A program made the position numbers and the translations under genes. Below are positions 18,748 through 28,056 of a stretch of 39,273 bases of DNA, piece by piece (position 1 is the first letter of the stretch; each line of letters starts with the position of its first letter). Where the stretch lies: contig JAGTVB010000351.1 of NCBI GenBank assembly GCA_018224385.1, forward strand, positions 1 through 39,273. Reading direction: 5' to 3'. Below the pieces are notes generated by a model, which was given only the letters and a program-made list of their open reading frames with translations, did no database searches and was not told the DNA's origin. The DNA is from Gammaproteobacteria bacterium (GTDB lineage: Bacteria > Pseudomonadota > Gammaproteobacteria > HK1).

Positions 18748-18950
18748 CAGTGGATTGTCGGCGCTGAACTTATAGTTTACCGAGTGCAGTGCCGTTGCTC
18801 GACACGCAACGCTCCGTTGCCATGCCGGGCGCCGTTACGGCAGTGGCTCGTGACTCGAGGTGCCGAACATCCGACCGATGAACTCGGCATTAAGTAGGCG
18901 TAGGTGGATGGTTCGTCCACAAGGCGTTTAAAAGATAGGGAGAAACCGCG

Positions 18951-19679
18951 ATGGTCAACGAAACAAAACAAACTGAGACGAAAAAAAGCCCAAAGAAGTC
19001 ATCTTCTGCAGCGGCGGCAAGCCGTACCTCAACGGAAAAATCGCGATCGGCTGCTAAGGGGGCTGAAAAGCCGCCCGCGAAGACAGACACAAAGCAGCCG
19101 GTAACGCCGCTGGAAAGGTGGCGAATGATTGGCGAGGCCGCCTATTATCAGGCTGAAAAGCGGGGATTTTTGGGCGGCAACCCGATGGAAGACTGGGCGG
19201 CAGCAGAGCAGGAAATCGACGCAAAATACACGGTGGACATGAGCAAAGTCATGACCGTGTTTGATCCTTCAGAGATGTTCGATGAGCTCACCAAAGCTTT
19301 TGCGGGCGTCGAGCTTCCCGGTGTGGACGTCAGCTCAGTACTGGAAACGCAGCGTAAGAATGTGGAGGCACTGACCCAAGCCAACCGGCGGGCTTTTGAG
19401 ACGGCGCAAGCGATGCTGGACCGCCAAATGGAAATGCTAAAGGAGGCGATGACGGAAGCTTCTGGGGCATTGTCGGAGCTGTCGGCAACAAAATCTCCAA
19501 CGAAGGCCGCGACGAAGCAAGGCGAGCTCTTGAAACAGCTTATGGAACGAGCGCTATCAAATCTCCGTGAGATGACCAATATCGTCACCAAGGCCAATGA
19601 GGATGCGCTAAAGACCATCCGTAAGCGCGTTGAGGAGAGCATAAAGGAGATCCGCCAGGCTTCGAAACGCTCATCATAG
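18951..19679 (+). CDS. DUF2934-phasin-like protein (PHA granule associated)
   Basis: Lys/Ala-rich N-terminus; DUF2934-like ERWRMIGEAAYYQAEKRGFLGGNPMEDWAAAEQEI; phasin-like helix VLETQRKNVEALTQANRRAFETAQAMLDRQMEMLKEAM. Confidence 0.75.
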   Translation: MVNETKQTETKKSPKKSSSAAAASRTSTEKSRSAAKGAEKPPAKTDTKQPVTPLERWRMIGEAAYYQAEKRGFLGGNPMEDWAAAEQEIDAKYTVDMSKVMTVFDPSEMFDELTKAFAGVELPGVDVSSVLETQRKNVEALTQANRRAFETAQAMLDRQMEMLKEAMTEASGALSELSATKSPTKAATKQGELLKQLMERALSNLREMTNIVTKANEDALKTIRKRVEESIKEIRQASKRSS

Positions 19680-19851
19680 TCGAGACGGTACTCGAAGTGC
19701 TCCCCCATCGAATCGCAGCGCGTAGTGGAGAAGCTGTGCGGGAACTTGTTGCCCCGAGGGCGGCGTGAGCTATTTTTCATAGCCGCCGCACGAGCCCGGG
19801 GTGGCACAGCGAGTGCCGCCCCGGTCGAGCCGCCGAGCGCGAGCTTATCGG

Positions 19852-21047
19852 TTAGCTCATGCGCTGTATCGCGAAAGCCGTGGCTTCACCGCCGGCGGCG
19901 CAAAGTGCGGCGATGCCGCGTTTCGCGTCGTATTTCTCCAACGTATGAAGTAAGGTAACAATAATGCGCGTGCCCGAGCAACCCACCGGATGACCGAGCG
20001 CACAGGCCCCACCATGTATGTTCACATGGTCGGCCGGGATGCCAATATCGCGCATTGCCACCATGGAAACGGTCGCAAAGGCTTCATTAATCTCCCAGAA
20101 GTCCACGTCGTTTGCCGTCCAGTTAAGCTCGTCGAGCAGCTTTCTGATAGCGTAGACAGGGGCTGTGGTGAACAGCTCTGGAACCTGTGAAAAGGTCGAA
20201 TGGCCCATTACCTGGACCAATGGCGTTAGGCCGCGCCGTTCCGCTTCGGAGCGTTTCATCAAAACCAATGCAGCGGCACCATCCGAGATGGAGCTCGCAT
20301 TGGCGGCCGTAATGGTACCGTCCTTCTTAAAGGCCGGCCGCAGCATAGGAATCTTCTTGGGATCCGCTGCTTGCGGTTGCTCGTCCTTATCCACCACCAG
20401 TTCCTTCTTGCCCACCTTCACCATCATCGGCACGATTTCTTTGCTGTAGCTGCCGTCTTCGGTCGCTTTCTTGGCCCTCTCCAGCGAGCGAATCGCGAAG
20501 TCGTCCTGCATCTCGCGGGTGAACTGATAAGCAAGGGCCGTATCTTCCGCGAATTCGCCCATCAGCTTGCCGCCGTGGTGAGGATCTTCCAAAGCATCGT
20601 AGAACATATGATCTTTCAGATCGCCATGACCTAGGCGGTATCCCTGCCGACCTTTCAGCAGTAGATAGGGAGCGTTGGTCATGCTCTCCATGCCGCCGGC
20701 CACCATAACAGTGCTGCCGCCGGTTTGAATAATGCAATCAGAAAGCATGGCTGCTTTCATACCCGAGCTGCACATTTTGTTAATGGTCGTGCACCCGGCA
20801 GAGGCGGGGATGCCGGCGCCGAGGGCCGCTTGGCGCGCCGGCGCTCCCTTCTGTCCAGCAGGAAGCACTGTGCCCATGATGACTTCGCTGACATCATGGG
20901 GGGCTATTCCACTTCGCTCCACGGCGGCCTTGATGGCGTCCATACCGAGCTGCGGTGCGGTGACGCTGCTCAGCACACCGTTCATTCCGCCCATCGGAGT
21001 GCGTGCGGCACCGACGATGACGGTAGGATCGGAAACAGTACTCATTA
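19852..21047 (-). CDS. Acetyl-CoA acetyltransferase (thiolase)
   Basis: MSTVSDPTVIVGAARTPMGGMNG; active Cys NKMCSSGMKA; WEINEAFATV; GGACALGHPVGCSGTRI. Start at ATG (21047). Confidence 0.93.
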
Positions 21048-21124
21048 ATCTTTCCCCTTCAGTTGGTGCGGTCGTGGCGTCGAGAAACCGGCCCGAGCCG
21101 CATTCTTTTTGAACCTGTGGCTTC

Positions 21125-21158
21125 CCATCCGCACACAGCATAAGCTGTGTGCGGATGG
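21125..21158. promoter_or_regulatory. Perfect 15-bp hairpin upstream of the thiolase gene
   Basis: CCATCCGCACACAGC-ATAA-GCTGTGTGCGGATGG. Confidence 0.7.
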
Positions 21159-21301
21159 AGGCACACTCCTTGGAAGCGAATGCCTGTCAGGAGTGAAGCG
21201 CCGATTCGAGCGGACTGGAAAACCCATCGATCATGCATCGCTGATGGCCAATATGGGTAATGAACAGCATCTATGTAAGCGAGGCAAACCCGGTTTCCTT
21301 G

Positions 21302-21697
21302 TCAGGAAGATTGGGCCCTGACGGTGTCTTCTTGCACAAGTGCGTGGGCGCAGTGCTGTTCTAGCACGTGCATTTCCCCGAGAACAACATCGATATCGTG
21401 GCGTTGCTGTTCGAGTGCAGCGCGACGCACGCGAATTTTCTCGCAGACGAGCTGAAGTTGGCCAACCTCGCCACTTGGCGTGTCATAAAGATCGAAAATT
21501 TCCCGAATTTCGCTCAGCGAGAAACCAAGCCGCTTTCCCCTCAGAATGAGCTTGAGCCGCACTCGTTCGCGCGCGCCATAAATACGCGTGCGCCCAATGC
21601 GCGCTGGGGCCAGCAAGCCGGCATCTTCATAAAACCGAATAGCGCGAGGGGTCACGCCAAACTCGCGAGCGAGATTGCCGATGGTGTAACGCGCCAT
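21302..21697 (-). CDS. MerR-family regulator, LiuR-like
   Basis: MARYTIGNLAREFGVTPRAIRFYEDAGLLAPARIGRTRIYGARERVRLKLILRGKRLGFSLSEIREIFDLYD; LiuR-like helix-turn-helix and dimerisation region. Confidence 0.85.
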   Translation of the reverse strand: MARYTIGNLAREFGVTPRAIRFYEDAGLLAPARIGRTRIYGARERVRLKLILRGKRLGFSLSEIREIFDLYDTPSGEVGQLQLVCEKIRVRRAALEQQRHDIDVVLGEMHVLEQHCAHALVQEDTVRAQSS

Positions 21698-21746
21698 CAT
21701 TCGGTCCTTCCCATTCTCCGCAGGCATCCGGTACGTTACCTTATCT

Positions 21747-21766
21747 TGACGTTTACGTAAACGTAA
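21747..21766. promoter_or_regulatory. Candidate LiuR-type operator palindrome
   Basis: TGACGTTTACGTAAACGTAA, 20-bp palindrome with one mismatched pair, between the MerR gene (-) and NRDE gene (+). Confidence 0.7.
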
Positions 21767-21882
21767 GCTAGCGTGCTCATGCTTTTGAAGGGCTCCGCGC
21801 GCAATAAATTTCGAACTGTGTGAGGAAAGAAACGTCTGGGGGCGAGTGGCCGGCGGGTTCGCTAAGCACTACCAACGCTGAA

Positions 21883-22716
21883 ATGTGCCTTATCTTTGTT
21901 GCCTACCGGCACCGCGCGGATTACCCACTCATCATCGCTGCTAACCGTGACGAATTCTACCGGCGGCCGAGTGCCGCAGCGCATCACTGGAACGAAGCAC
22001 CCACGGTGCTGGCCGGCAGAGACCTGAAGGCGTGTGGTACCTGGTTGGGAATAACGCGCGAGGGGCGTTTCGCTGCCATTACCAACTTTCGCGATCCTCG
22101 CCGCAACCGCGACGCTGCGCCGTCCCGGGGGCAGTTGGTGCGGGATTATCTTTGTGGTGACACATCCCCACAGGCCTACTGTCAGGCCATCTCATCGAGC
22201 GCCGCCGCATACAACGGCTTCAATTTGCTGCTCGGAAACCGACGTGAGCTTTGGTACTACTCCAGCGAGGGGGATGGGGCGCGCGCGCTCGAAGCGGGGC
22301 TCTATGGGCTTAGCAATTGCTTGCTCGACACGCCGTGGCCGAAGGTTGTCCGGGGTAAGGAATTATTTCGCCGTCTACTGACTCAGGAGCGCCTGTCGGA
22401 AACGGCTTTCCTGCACATGCTGGCCGATCGCACCTGTCCACCCGATGAACTGCTGCCCGACACCGGTGTGGGACTTCCATGGGAGCGCACACTGGCGCCG
22501 ATATTCATTCGCAGCGATCACTATGGGACGCGCTCGTCAACGGTCCTATTGGTGACAGCCGAAGGCCGCGTGCAATTCACCGAACGCAATTTTGTTCAGG
22601 GGCCGAATGAGCACGCAACTCAGCGGTTCGAATTTTCTCTGCGTGCGGTGCCCGCGGGTGGATTTTCTGCAAAGGAGGCGAACCGCTCCGGTGCCGCTGA
22701 CCCCCGGCGTGAGTAG
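21883..22716 (+). CDS. NRDE (TANGO2-like) family protein
   Basis: MCLIFVAYRHRADYPLIIAANRDEFYRRP...GTWLGITREGRFAAITNFRDPR; Cys2 and the NRDE motif set the start at 21883. Confidence 0.9.
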   Translation: MCLIFVAYRHRADYPLIIAANRDEFYRRPSAAAHHWNEAPTVLAGRDLKACGTWLGITREGRFAAITNFRDPRRNRDAAPSRGQLVRDYLCGDTSPQAYCQAISSSAAAYNGFNLLLGNRRELWYYSSEGDGARALEAGLYGLSNCLLDTPWPKVVRGKELFRRLLTQERLSETAFLHMLADRTCPPDELLPDTGVGLPWERTLAPIFIRSDHYGTRSSTVLLVTAEGRVQFTERNFVQGPNEHATQRFEFSLRAVPAGGFSAKEANRSGAADPRRE

Positions 22717-22802
22717 GTCGGGTTTGCGGCTGGATGGGCCATCGTCATGGTTTCGTCAGCGGCACCATTCAGAGGTTAAATCCGCACCCGGAATCTGTAG
22801 GC

Positions 22803-22900
22803 AGCCAGTCTCCTTGCCTCGAGGGTGTGTCCGGCATGGATGCCGGACTCGAGTCTACAAGGATGTATTCACGACGTCCCTAGAGGCAAGGCGACTGGCT
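22803..22900. repeat. Second repeat family, copy 2: inverted arms around a conserved inner segment
   Basis: Arms agccagtctccttgcctcgaggg (22803-22825) / ccctagaggcaaggcgactggct (22878-22900), 21 of 23 paired. Inner hairpin GTCCGGCAT-GG-ATGCCGGAC. Confidence 0.75.
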
Positions 22901-23217
22901 GGCCACCCGGACGAAACGATGACCATGACCGCTGGATGCGACCGGCGGGATGAGAGGAGCGGTGCGCGGGCATGCAATGTCCCTTGGGTAACAGTGGGTT
23001 TTTTCAGTCCGTTGTGTTTCAATAACCTTGCGCCAGCGTAGGGCTGCGGGGTTCGTGGCTGGTGCGCAAGGCGCCTTGGCGTGGCGGGGGGCATTCGGCA
23101 GACAGAGCTCGGGGGTTGTGAACAAACGGGATGCGCGCGGGCCAAGAACCCGGCGAACCATGCGCAACGAACAGATATGCCCGCTAGACACCCGCGGGGG
23201 CGCACCTGGTACCGCCC

Positions 23218-23256
23218 ATCGGCAAGGGCGGTCGGTTCACTCACAAGCTCTCGCTG
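23218..23256 (-). repeat. Dispersed MITE/REP-like repeat, single end
   Basis: Reverse complement CGAGAGCTTGTGAGTGAACCGACCGCCCTTGCCGATGGG resembles copy E. Confidence 0.5.
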
Positions 23257-23268
23257 GCGACGGAAGTG

Positions 23269-23823
23269 ATGAATACCAAGTTGCTTTGTGCACACAATTC
23301 CTGCCTGCTGGTGGTGGATGTTCAAGAGAAGCTCGTTCCAGCCGTTGGCGAGCCGGAGCAACTCGTTGCTAACTGCGCCTGGTTGATCGGGGTGGCGGCC
23401 GTCCTGGATGTTCCCGTGCTGATTTCGGAGCAATATCCGGCGGGGTTAGGGCCGACGGTGGCGAAGCTGAGGGCGGTTGCGCCCCAGGATGCGTGGATGG
23501 AAAAAGTGCATTTTTCCTGCGCCGAGGCACCGAGCTGCAAGGCTCGGATAGAGGCCGTAGGAAGAACGCAGCTGGTAGTGGCTGGAATCGAGGCGCATGT
23601 GTGCGTGCTGCAGACCGCCCTTGGCTTAGTTCAGGCTGGAAAGGACGTGTTCGTGGTGGCTGACGCCGTATCGTCCCGCCGTTCCCTGGATGCGGAGATG
23701 GCGTTGGGGCGCATGCGCGCCGCCGGGGTGCAGGTGGTGACGAAAGAGATGGTCCTGTTCGAATGGGCCCACCAGGCTGCCACAGCTCAGTTTAGGACGC
23801 TCAGCACCAAGTTTCTTAAGTAA
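23269..23823 (+). CDS. Isochorismatase-family hydrolase
   Basis: CLLVVDVQEKLVPAV...VPVLISEQYPAGLGPTV...VVAGIEAHVCVLQTALGLVQAGKDVFVVADAVSSR. Confidence 0.9.
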   Translation: MNTKLLCAHNSCLLVVDVQEKLVPAVGEPEQLVANCAWLIGVAAVLDVPVLISEQYPAGLGPTVAKLRAVAPQDAWMEKVHFSCAEAPSCKARIEAVGRTQLVVAGIEAHVCVLQTALGLVQAGKDVFVVADAVSSRRSLDAEMALGRMRAAGVQVVTKEMVLFEWAHQAATAQFRTLSTKFLK

Positions 23824-23960
23824 TTCGGTACCATGGGTAAGTGGGGGGATGACACGCGGCTTGGTCATTGGACGGTCGTGTCGGTGGCCGCAGCTGTTGT
23901 GCTTTTTTGGACTCCCGTTCCCCTTGTCGTCAATAGGTAAAAAGAAGTGCGGAGGTGGAT

Positions 23961-24725
23961 ATGAAAATTGCGGGACATGCAGCGGTTATCACCGGTGGTG
24001 GTTCAGGTATGGGTGCGGAGACTGGGCGACAGCTTGCCGCGGCCGGGGCGAAGGTCACGCTGCTGGATATGAACTTAGAGGCCGCCGAGGCGGTTGCAAG
24101 CGAGATTGGGGGGCTTGCCATCCAGTGTGATGTTGCCGATTCCGCCAGTACTGAAGCCGCCATAGCGCGGGCTCGGGAGGCCCACGGCGCCGCACGGATT
24201 TGCGTCAGCTGCGCCGGTGTGGCGCCGCCAAAGAAAATGGTAGGCCGCGAGGGGCCGATGCCCCTTGATAGTTACGTGAAGGTTGTCAACATCAATCTCG
24301 TCGGCACATTTAATGTCATGCGCTTGGTGGCGGCGGACATGGCCGGTTTGGATCCGGTCACTGAATCTGGAGAGCGGGGGGTTATCGTCAATACCGCCTC
24401 GATTGCCGCATTCGATGGACAGATTGGCCAGACTGCCTATGCCAGCTCGAAGGCCGGCGTGGTCGGCCTCACACTGCCGGCGGCACGTGAACTCGCGTCG
24501 GTGGGTGTGCGCGTGATGACCATCTGCCCAGGATTGATCGGAACGCCGATGTTGCTTGGGCTTCCGCAGAACGTGCAGGACAGTTTGGCCAAGCAGGTTC
24601 CCTTTCCATCGCGTCTGGGCCGCCCGGATGAGTTTGCCAGTCTCGTCATGCATATCGTCAGCAACGAGCTGCTCAATGGTGAAGTGATCAGGCTCGATGG
24701 CGCCATTCGAATGGCACCGAAATAA
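23961..24725 (+). CDS. SDR-family 3-hydroxyacyl-CoA dehydrogenase-like (HSD10 type)
   Basis: [67 protein letters not shown] (YxxxK). Confidence 0.9.
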   Translation: MKIAGHAAVITGGGSGMGAETGRQLAAAGAKVTLLDMNLEAAEAVASEIGGLAIQCDVADSASTEAAIARAREAHGAARICVSCAGVAPPKKMVGREGPMPLDSYVKVVNINLVGTFNVMRLVAADMAGLDPVTESGERGVIVNTASIAAFDGQIGQTAYASSKAGVVGLTLPAARELASVGVRVMTICPGLIGTPMLLGLPQNVQDSLAKQVPFPSRLGRPDEFASLVMHIVSNELLNGEVIRLDGAIRMAPK

Positions 24726-24978
24726 CGAAATAGAGAGTGCTAAGCACCGGGGTGCTGCCGTCGTTTGCCACCGGAGCCGCCTCGGCGGCTTCCGCCGATA
24801 CTTACCCCTCATGTCGTGAGCGCGGGGCGATCGCCAGTGTCGCGGCGGCCAGCGCGGATTGCCCCATCTTTGAACAGCCGCAGGCTGGCCCCGCACAGGG
24901 GTGAGCCCCAGGGACGGGGGTGACTAAAGCGGGAGTGTACACAGAAGTACGCGTGGGTTCTGAGCCAGCGCGCAACGC

Positions 24979-25020
24979 GGCTGTGGCAAGCGCCGCAGGT
25001 TTTAGAACATCCTTTTTAGG
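24979..25020 (-). repeat. Dispersed MITE/REP-like repeat, single end (copy F)
   Basis: GGCTGTGGCAAGCGCCGCAGGTTTTAGAACATCCTTTTTAGG. Confidence 0.6.
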
Positions 25021-25053
25021 CCCATTAAGATAAAAAGACGCTAGGGATATGCC

Positions 25054-25839
25054 ATGACCTACCAGAATATTCTCCTTGAACAGCCAGAGAGTGGGATCTA
25101 CCTGCTCAGCGTAAATCGCCCCAAGGTGCTCAATGCCTTGAATGCGGAGACTGTAAGCGAGATGGAGTCCGCCATTCGCACCGTGAGCGATGACCGCAAT
25201 GCACGGGTATTGCTGGTTACCGGCGCCGGCGAAAAGGCCTTCGTGGCGGGTGGCGATATCGCCGAGATGCAGGGCCTCCATGCCATGCAAGCCAAGACGT
25301 TTTCGCAGCAAGGACTTCGGGTGCTGCGTAGTTTGGAGCAGCTTGCAGTACCCACCATCGCCGTCGTGAATGGCTACTGCCTGGGAGGGGGTAATGAGCT
25401 GGCGATGGCCTGCGACTGGATTATGGCCAGTGACAAAGCGGTGTTTGGCCAACCCGAAGTCAATCTAGGTGTCACGCCCGGATTCGGCGGCACGCAGCGG
25501 CTGACACGGCGCGTGGGAACGGCGATGGCGATCGAGATGATCACTACCGGGCGCAATGTGAAGGCCGAGGAGGCGATTGCCATCGGTCTGGTCAATCACG
25601 TCTATCCTGCGGAGCAGCTCATGGATGAAGCCCTCAAGGTTGCCCGCACCATCGCGGCAAAGGGTCCGGTATCGGTGCGGCTGGCGAAGGAAGCGATTCA
25701 GCGGGGCCAGCACATGGACCTCGATAGCGCCGGATTGCTAGAGAGCGAGGTGTTCGCGCTGTGTTTCGCGACCACCGATCAGAAGGAAGGCATGACCGCC
25801 TTTGTGGAGAAGCGCAAGGCGGCATTCAAAGGCGAGTGA
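25054..25839 (+). CDS. Enoyl-CoA hydratase/crotonase family
   Basis: LSVNRPKVLNALNAETVSEME; GAGEKAFVAGGDIAEM; AVVNGYCLGGGNELAMACDWIMAS; FGQPEVNLGVTPGFGGTQRL. Confidence 0.93.
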   Translation: MTYQNILLEQPESGIYLLSVNRPKVLNALNAETVSEMESAIRTVSDDRNARVLLVTGAGEKAFVAGGDIAEMQGLHAMQAKTFSQQGLRVLRSLEQLAVPTIAVVNGYCLGGGNELAMACDWIMASDKAVFGQPEVNLGVTPGFGGTQRLTRRVGTAMAIEMITTGRNVKAEEAIAIGLVNHVYPAEQLMDEALKVARTIAAKGPVSVRLAKEAIQRGQHMDLDSAGLLESEVFALCFATTDQKEGMTAFVEKRKAAFKGE

Positions 25840-25957
25840 TGGGGGTAGATTGGGCAAGGCGGCTCTTAAGAGCCGGGATCGGCGCGTGCGGGGGGCCGAC
25901 GTTGAGCCATGTACCGGCCGTCATCCAATGACGCACGCAGACCTGTCGCGAAAGCTG

Positions 25958-26737
25958 ATGCTTCGAGTTTTCCCGATACCCGCGTTTCGGGACAATTACA
26001 TCTGGAGCCTTACTGCGCCCGGTAGCCGCTACGCAGCCATCGTTGATCCCGGCGATGCCTTACCCGTGATTCGCGAACTCGATGCGCGGCATCTCGAGCC
26101 ATCGGCCATCTTGATTACCCATCATCACGGCGACCATGTGGGGGGTATCCGATCGCTGCTCCGGCGCTATCCGGACTTGCCGGTTTTCGGGCCGCGAAAT
26201 GAGGGGATTGCGGGAGTTACCCATTACCTGGCGCAGGGCGACGAGGTCAGCGTGCCGGGCATCAATGCTAAATTCAGCGTATTGGAGGTGCCAGGGCATA
26301 CGCTCGATCATATCGCTTATCATGGTCATGGCATGCTGTTTTGTGGGGATACGGTGTTTTCCGTGGGTTGTGGGCGCCTGTTCGAAGGTAGCGCGGAGCA
26401 AATGCACGACTCCCTTAGCCGGATCGCGGCACTTCCTCCTGACACCCTGGTCTACTGCGCCCATGAATACACTTTAGACAACATCGGCTTTGCCAAGTGG
26501 GTGGAACCGGAGAATGTGGATCTCAGGCAGCGCGAGGCGCAGGCCTTCGCGCTCATCGACCAGGATCGGCCAACGGTGCCGTCGACGTTAGCGCTGGAGC
26601 TAAGAACAAATCCCTTCCTACGCAGCCAAGTACCGTCCGTTGTACAGGCCGCGGAGCGTTATGTCGGGCGCGAACTCCCAAGGGCATCGGCGGTTTTTGC
26701 AGCGATTCGTCGGTGGAAGGATGAGGATTATGATTGA
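25958..26737 (+). CDS. gloB: Hydroxyacylglutathione hydrolase (glyoxalase II)
   Basis: MLRVFPIPAFRDNYIW; ILITHHHGDHVGG; VPGHTLDHIAYH; LFCGDTVFSVGCGRLFEG. Confidence 0.93.
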   Translation: MLRVFPIPAFRDNYIWSLTAPGSRYAAIVDPGDALPVIRELDARHLEPSAILITHHHGDHVGGIRSLLRRYPDLPVFGPRNEGIAGVTHYLAQGDEVSVPGINAKFSVLEVPGHTLDHIAYHGHGMLFCGDTVFSVGCGRLFEGSAEQMHDSLSRIAALPPDTLVYCAHEYTLDNIGFAKWVEPENVDLRQREAQAFALIDQDRPTVPSTLALELRTNPFLRSQVPSVVQAAERYVGRELPRASAVFAAIRRWKDEDYD

Positions 26738-26805
26738 ACATTCGTCGACTGCGGGCGAGCCTTGTGATCAGGGTCTCCCTGAAGTACATTGCCGAGGCAT
26801 GTCTT

Positions 26806-26895
26806 GAGGCTTTTGGGAAGCTGTTTTGCGAGTTGCGCGCGCTGTTATGCAACGCTTTGATGGCAAGCGCGGTAATTGTTGCAGCGGCTTCTTAG
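26806..26895. repeat. Dispersed MITE/REP-like element (copy G, diverged)
   Basis: GAGGCTTTTGGGAAGCTG...TTTGATGGCAAGCGCGGTAATTGTTGCAGCGGCTTCTTAG. Confidence 0.5.
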
Positions 26896-26982
26896 GGATC
26901 TCCTTCCTTCCCGGTGGTACGGGCAGACGGCCTGGTTGTCGAGCACGATAACAAAGAACCTAGCAACGATAGGATAACGACC

Positions 26983-27426
26983 ATGAGCGTATTTCAAGAA
27001 CTGCACGGCAAGTACATCGAAGACCTAGAAGTAGGAATGACTGCCATTTACTCCAAGACCATTACCGAAGCGGCCATCGAAATTTTCGCAGGGCTTTCCG
27101 GTGACACCAACCCGACTCACCTCAGCAATGATTTTGCGAAGGAGGAGCGTTTCAAGGAGCGCATTGCTCACGGCATGCTGGTGGCCAGTAATATTACTGG
27201 GGTGCTTGGAACCAAGCTGCCGGGGCCCGGTTGCCTCTATATGAGTCAAACCATGAAGTTCTTGGCGCCGACTCGCATTGGTGAAACCGTGACCACGCGG
27301 GCCACAGTGACCGGTATCAATCTCGAAAAAAATCGTGTGACATTAAAGACCGACTGTTTTGTGGGTGACACACAGGTTCTCGACGGGGAAGCGTTACTCT
27401 GGGTGCCCTCGCGCGAGAAAATGTAG
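26983..27426 (+). CDS. MaoC-like (R)-specific enoyl-CoA hydratase (PhaJ type)
   Basis: FAGLSGDTNPTHLSNDFAKEERFKERIAHGMLVASNITGVLGTKLPGPG (hydratase-2 motif). Confidence 0.88.
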   Translation: MSVFQELHGKYIEDLEVGMTAIYSKTITEAAIEIFAGLSGDTNPTHLSNDFAKEERFKERIAHGMLVASNITGVLGTKLPGPGCLYMSQTMKFLAPTRIGETVTTRATVTGINLEKNRVTLKTDCFVGDTQVLDGEALLWVPSREKM

Positions 27427-27516
27427 GCTGGCCTGCTCCGCCCAGCACGACCGGCCGTTGCCAGGCACTCGGTGGCGCGCCGGTGGCTAAAAAGATGAGG
27501 GTTTATTTTGCCGCGC

Positions 27517-28056
27517 CTAGGTCTCCTGCAGGCGGGGCATTAGATCGACGAGATTGCAGGGTCGCGTGCGGTAATCGAGCTGATCTCGAAGCAGGCTATC
27601 CCAGGCGGTCCGGCAGGCCCCCGTGGAGCCTGGCAGGCAGAAAATATAAGTGCCGTTGGCCACGCCGGCAAGGGCGCGGGATTGCAGGCTCGACGTTCGG
27701 ATCTCGTCGAAGGAGAGTGCACGAAAGATTTCTCCAAACCCTTCGATCCGTTTGTCGAGCAGCGGCGAAATGGCCTCCGGGGTTCCGTCGCGCCCAGTCA
27801 GGCCAGTACCGCCCGTGGTGATGATGATGTGTACCTGTGGATCGGCGATCCAACGCGAGGCAACGGCGCGTATCTGGTAGATATCATCAGGCACGATCGT
27901 TTTCTCGGCAAGGGAATGGCCGGTCTCGGTCAGACGGCTGACCAATAATTGACCTGATGTATCGGTCTCCTCGGTACGCGAATCGGAAACGGTCATCACC
28001 GCAATATTCAGTGGAATCAGCGCTCGCTGCATGCCTGTATTATCGGTTGTGGACAT
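27517..28056 (-). CDS. moaB: Molybdenum cofactor biosynthesis protein B
   Basis: NIAVMTVSDSRTEETDTSGQLL; IITTGGTGLTGRDGTPEAI; FCLPGSTGACRTAWDSLL. Confidence 0.92.
   Translation of the reverse strand: MSTTDNTGMQRALIPLNIAVMTVSDSRTEETDTSGQLLVSRLTETGHSLAEKTIVPDDIYQIRAVASRWIADPQVHIIITTGGTGLTGRDGTPEAISPLLDKRIEGFGEIFRALSFDEIRTSSLQSRALAGVANGTYIFCLPGSTGACRTAWDSLLRDQLDYRTRPCNLVDLMPRLQET

Noticed and set aside
22592-23433. Overlapping ORFs on both strands between the NRDE and isochorismatase genes
   Set aside because: They run through the inverted-repeat element at 22803-22900 and have no recognisable domain.
24075-24896. 273-aa minus-strand ORF over the SDR gene
   Set aside because: Antisense to a clear SDR; His/Arg-rich low-complexity composition typical of spurious frames.
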